From MFD04580-c1 sp963702995 (GTDB taxonomy: Bacteria; Planctomycetota; Phycisphaerae; Tepidisphaerales; Tepidisphaeraceae): a DNA stretch of 64,000 nucleotides. A program made the translations under genes and the position numbers. This document shows positions 61,555 through 64,000 of this stretch, in pieces (position 1 is the first letter of the stretch; each line of letters opens with the position of its first letter). The stretch spans positions 3,038,001 to 3,102,000 of the forward strand of contig OY969783.1 of NCBI GenBank assembly GCA_963702995.1, in the 5' to 3' direction. The notes below the pieces were generated by a model, which was not told the DNA's origin, searched no databases, and saw only the letters and a list, made by a program, of their open reading frames with translations.

Positions 61555-64000
61555 GGCGGGCGTGGCGGCATAACCTCCAGCGAGGCCGACAGCGCCGTCA
61601 AAGGCGTTGGCCGCATCGCCGCCGGCCGCGTTGGAAGGAGTCGCGCCAGAACGTTCGCACTGTCGCCGATCGGGAGCGCCGTGGCATCCAGCGCCGTGAG
61701 GCGGACTTCGTCGCTGAATCCGTCGAGCGCGCTACGCGAGGTGAGGACGATGCTCTTGATGGTAAGATCGCCGGGCTTTGCGCTCGGACGGACCGCCTCG
61801 ACATACAAAGTTACCGTCGTCTGGCCCGGCTGGATCCCAAGTTCCGCGTACGTGTACAAGTGGTCCGGAAGAATGTAGTCGCTAAGCGCCCGGGCGGATT
61901 TGCCGTCCTGCGCACTGCCGACCTTCTTCCAGAGTCGCAAGGACCCAGGCGCCGGCGTATAGCCGCTATTCGGGTGCGCCGAAGTCGGATACGTAACTGC
62001 ACCGGGGTCTAAGCCCGCGTATTCAAATTTTACGAATGCTGTCGAGGCGTCAGCTCCAGGCGGAACGTTGAGAACAAGCGGAGTGAAGTGCTCTTGCGGA
62101 TTCCCCGAGTTGGTCTGGTTCGGGATCAGTCCGTACCCGTCCGCGAAATCTGGAACACCGTTCCCGTTCCGGTCCGCCGTGTTGACGACAATGAGCTTGC
62201 CCGTCTTCGTCGGGTCATCCTCAATCGACTCCTCGTATTGCGAGTCCGAGGGTCCCGTCGGGTCGCCGCCGGACTCGGCGGCAGGCGTCGAGGTCCCTCC
62301 CTTCGCGGAATTGCCCGAGTCGATGTCAAGGTCAACATTCCCGGCCGTCATGTGAGTTTGCGCGGAACTGTTTCCATCGGAAACCGTAATCGGTATGTCA
62401 CCAAGCGTTCGGCTCGGCTTGACCGCTTCCGCGTAGAGCGTGATGGAGTGAACGTCTTTGGTGAACCCAAGCGCCGCAAGATTCTTGCCGGAGTATGTTC
62501 CGGCGGGGACGAAGTAACCCATTGCGAGGTTCGGGTCGTCTGCGGCGGGCGTGGTGATGGGTAGCGCGATGCGGTCCGTCGGGTGCAACCAAAGGCGCAA
62601 TGCGTCGATGTGGTCCGGGCTTTTGTCCGCGGGGAGCTGATAGACCCACGGATGGGCAGGGTCCGAAGACGGATGTCGAGCGGCCGACGGGTCGGAGTCG
62701 TTATATGTAATCTGGAGGGACGCGGTCGCCGGGTCCGCGTTGTCTGGAAGTTCGATCACGACAGGCGTCAGCACGATGCCGGTATTGGTCGGAGCGGGAT
62801 CGCTTTCAGCGAACCGATATCCGTCACTGAATTGAAGGTTGACCGGGACGTTCTTGCCAGCCGTTTTGCCGGGGGGTGCCGCGTCAATATTGTCCTCTTC
62901 GACCGTAAAGTCGGGAGGCGCCGAAGCGTCGCCTGTATTGTCGCTGTCCGTATCGACATCGACCGTCGTGTTTGGGGTCGGTGTGGGAGTCGGCGTGGGG
63001 GTTGGCGTGGGCGTGGTCTGTTTCACCACCCCGACGCTGAAAGTGCCGTCCCCGGGCTCCCAGTCGTGGTCTTCAGAATCGAATGCGATAGTGCTTCCGA
63101 AGACCCTGAAGGCATTCGACGAGGGAAATTGGAACGTACCGGTCGGCGAGCCGTTATAGGGGTTGCTGACCGTAACGGATCCAAGAACATATTCGTAGAT
63201 TAGCGCGGCCTCGGACGTCGCGTAGAGCCAGATAGACTGGTTGGGGATGGCGCTCATCGCGTTCTGGGCGAGGGTCATGCTCACGCTGGAAGTCGCGTAG
63301 TGTTCGGAATAAAATGCGGCGGACGGATTAAGAGTAATTCGGAAATACCCAGGCGTATTGAGCCCCATCGGATCGGACGGATCGGGAGTGTTAGAGTCTG
63401 TCTTCGTCGTGATGTTGTCGCTCGTAGTGCGTGATTGTGGCGACGGCCCCCCCAAAGTTGTCACTCGGAACTGATAAGTAGTTCCCGGCTGAAGGCCTCC
63501 CACCAAAAAGCTGTTTGCATCCGGACCGGTTGTACCGAGCAGCTCCCATGTGCCGCCAAGGGTCAGAGACTCAATTTCATAGCCGGTTTCGTGATTGCTG
63601 TTGTCTGTCCACGTGAGTCGGATACTTCGCGAGGAGATTACTTCACCAGCTAGAGAGAGGACCGGCCGCAAAGGAAATCCTGCCGTTGACGTGGCCGACC
63701 AGTCGGACTGGGCATTACCACGAACCGCCGCCACACGATAATCAAAGACCTTGCCTTCTACATCAATCAATTGCCCCGAGCCATCCAGATGTTGGCCAGG
63801 AGTGTCTGACATTCCTGTCGGCGTCACCGTCCCGTACTCGCCGGAGAGGTCAACCCAGTTGCCGGACCCAACGTCCGCGTACTGAACTCGGACGTAGTCC
63901 GCGGCATTCGTGTCAAAAGACCATGCCAGCGCAATTTTGTCAGGGGAGATCGACGTGGCGTTGAAATTTGTTGGTGCCGGTATCTTCGTTATGACAATGT
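61551..64000 (-). pseudogene. RHS/YD-repeat protein, N-terminal section (start beyond right edge)
   Basis: The frame is open to base 64000, so the protein starts outside. It has at least two fibronectin-III domains ('PAPTNFNATSISPDKIALAWSF', 'RSIRLTWTDNSNHETGYEIESLT...LQPGTTYQFRVTT'), a Thr-Pro linker of about eight pairs (62977-63015) and two copies of a beta-rich module with 'GYRFAESDPAPTNTGIVLTPVVIELPDNADPATASLQITYNDSDP' and 'GYGLIPNQTNSGNPQEHFTPLVLNVPPGADASTAFVKFEYAGLDP'. The section runs out of frame at about 61645 after 'GDSANVLA'. An exported surface protein is likely. Confidence 0.78.

Overview
This window looks like a chromosome of a planctomycete, probably of the Phycisphaerae type. 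It is GC-rich, and the 873-residue extracellular protein at 31.4-34.0 kb carries the N-terminal motif LEPLERRQLLSA that is typical of planctomycete surface proteins. Secreted carbohydrate enzymes and a giant RHS/YD-repeat protein fit the same picture. The assignment rests on sequence character only; no rRNA is present.

0-12 kb is ordinary host DNA with mostly single-gene units: a VOC/PhnB-like protein (cut by the left edge), moaA, a frameshifted chemotaxis receptor, a sialidase, a secreted alpha/beta-hydrolase, a frameshifted secreted protein, a fucose/arabinose-type sugar isomerase, a small membrane protein, a GT-B-like protein, a receiver-like protein and a cupin.

12.4-23.75 kb is a genomic island. 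It is bounded by two 44-bp direct repeats (42/44 identical) that are the 3' half of a tRNA-Phe gene, as expected for att sites. Inside are an IS5-type element; a four-gene unit encoding a double-GHKL/histidine-kinase-like ATPase, a receiver protein, a cytosine-C5 DNA methyltransferase and a Vsr-type nickase; debris of an ISL3 transposase and of a large restriction-modification enzyme; and a three-gene membrane operon whose sodium:solute-symporter-like gene is interrupted by a second, nearly identical IS5-type copy. The four-gene unit is the best candidate for an undescribed defence or regulatory system.

23.9-46.7 kb reads as a plasmid-like mobilizable/integrative element: excisionase-like protein, two conjugative-transfer-type ATPases, a Replic_Relax protein, a CHC2/Toprim primase, an ArdC-like antirestriction protein, ParA/ParB, a probable replication initiator with iteron-like repeats, DnaA-box matches and a frameshifted tyrosine recombinase. 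Many genes are on the minus strand, several with their own hairpin terminator. Hypothetical genes and a planctomycete surface protein are carried as cargo. No type IV secretion channel genes are visible.

46.8-49.8 kb holds a compact four-gene minus-strand operon: ribbon-helix-helix protein, two-TM protein, deoxyribosyltransferase-like plus HTH protein, and ImmA/IrrE-type metallopeptidase. It has the look of an immune or stress-response module. 50-54 kb is mobile debris plus a primase whose 3' end is fused to an IS3-type transposase tail, and an XRE regulator.

54.2-64 kb is a polymorphic-toxin locus on the minus strand: a giant fibronectin/YD-repeat/RHS protein running off the right edge and broken by three frameshifts, then a separate membrane-anchored HINT-plus-toxin gene, then a probable immunity gene. 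The HINT domain appears split between the two proteins.

Many single-base frameshifts occur across the window, mostly one-base losses in short homopolymers. This raises the possibility of residual sequencing indels, so 'pseudogene' calls should be read with that in mind.
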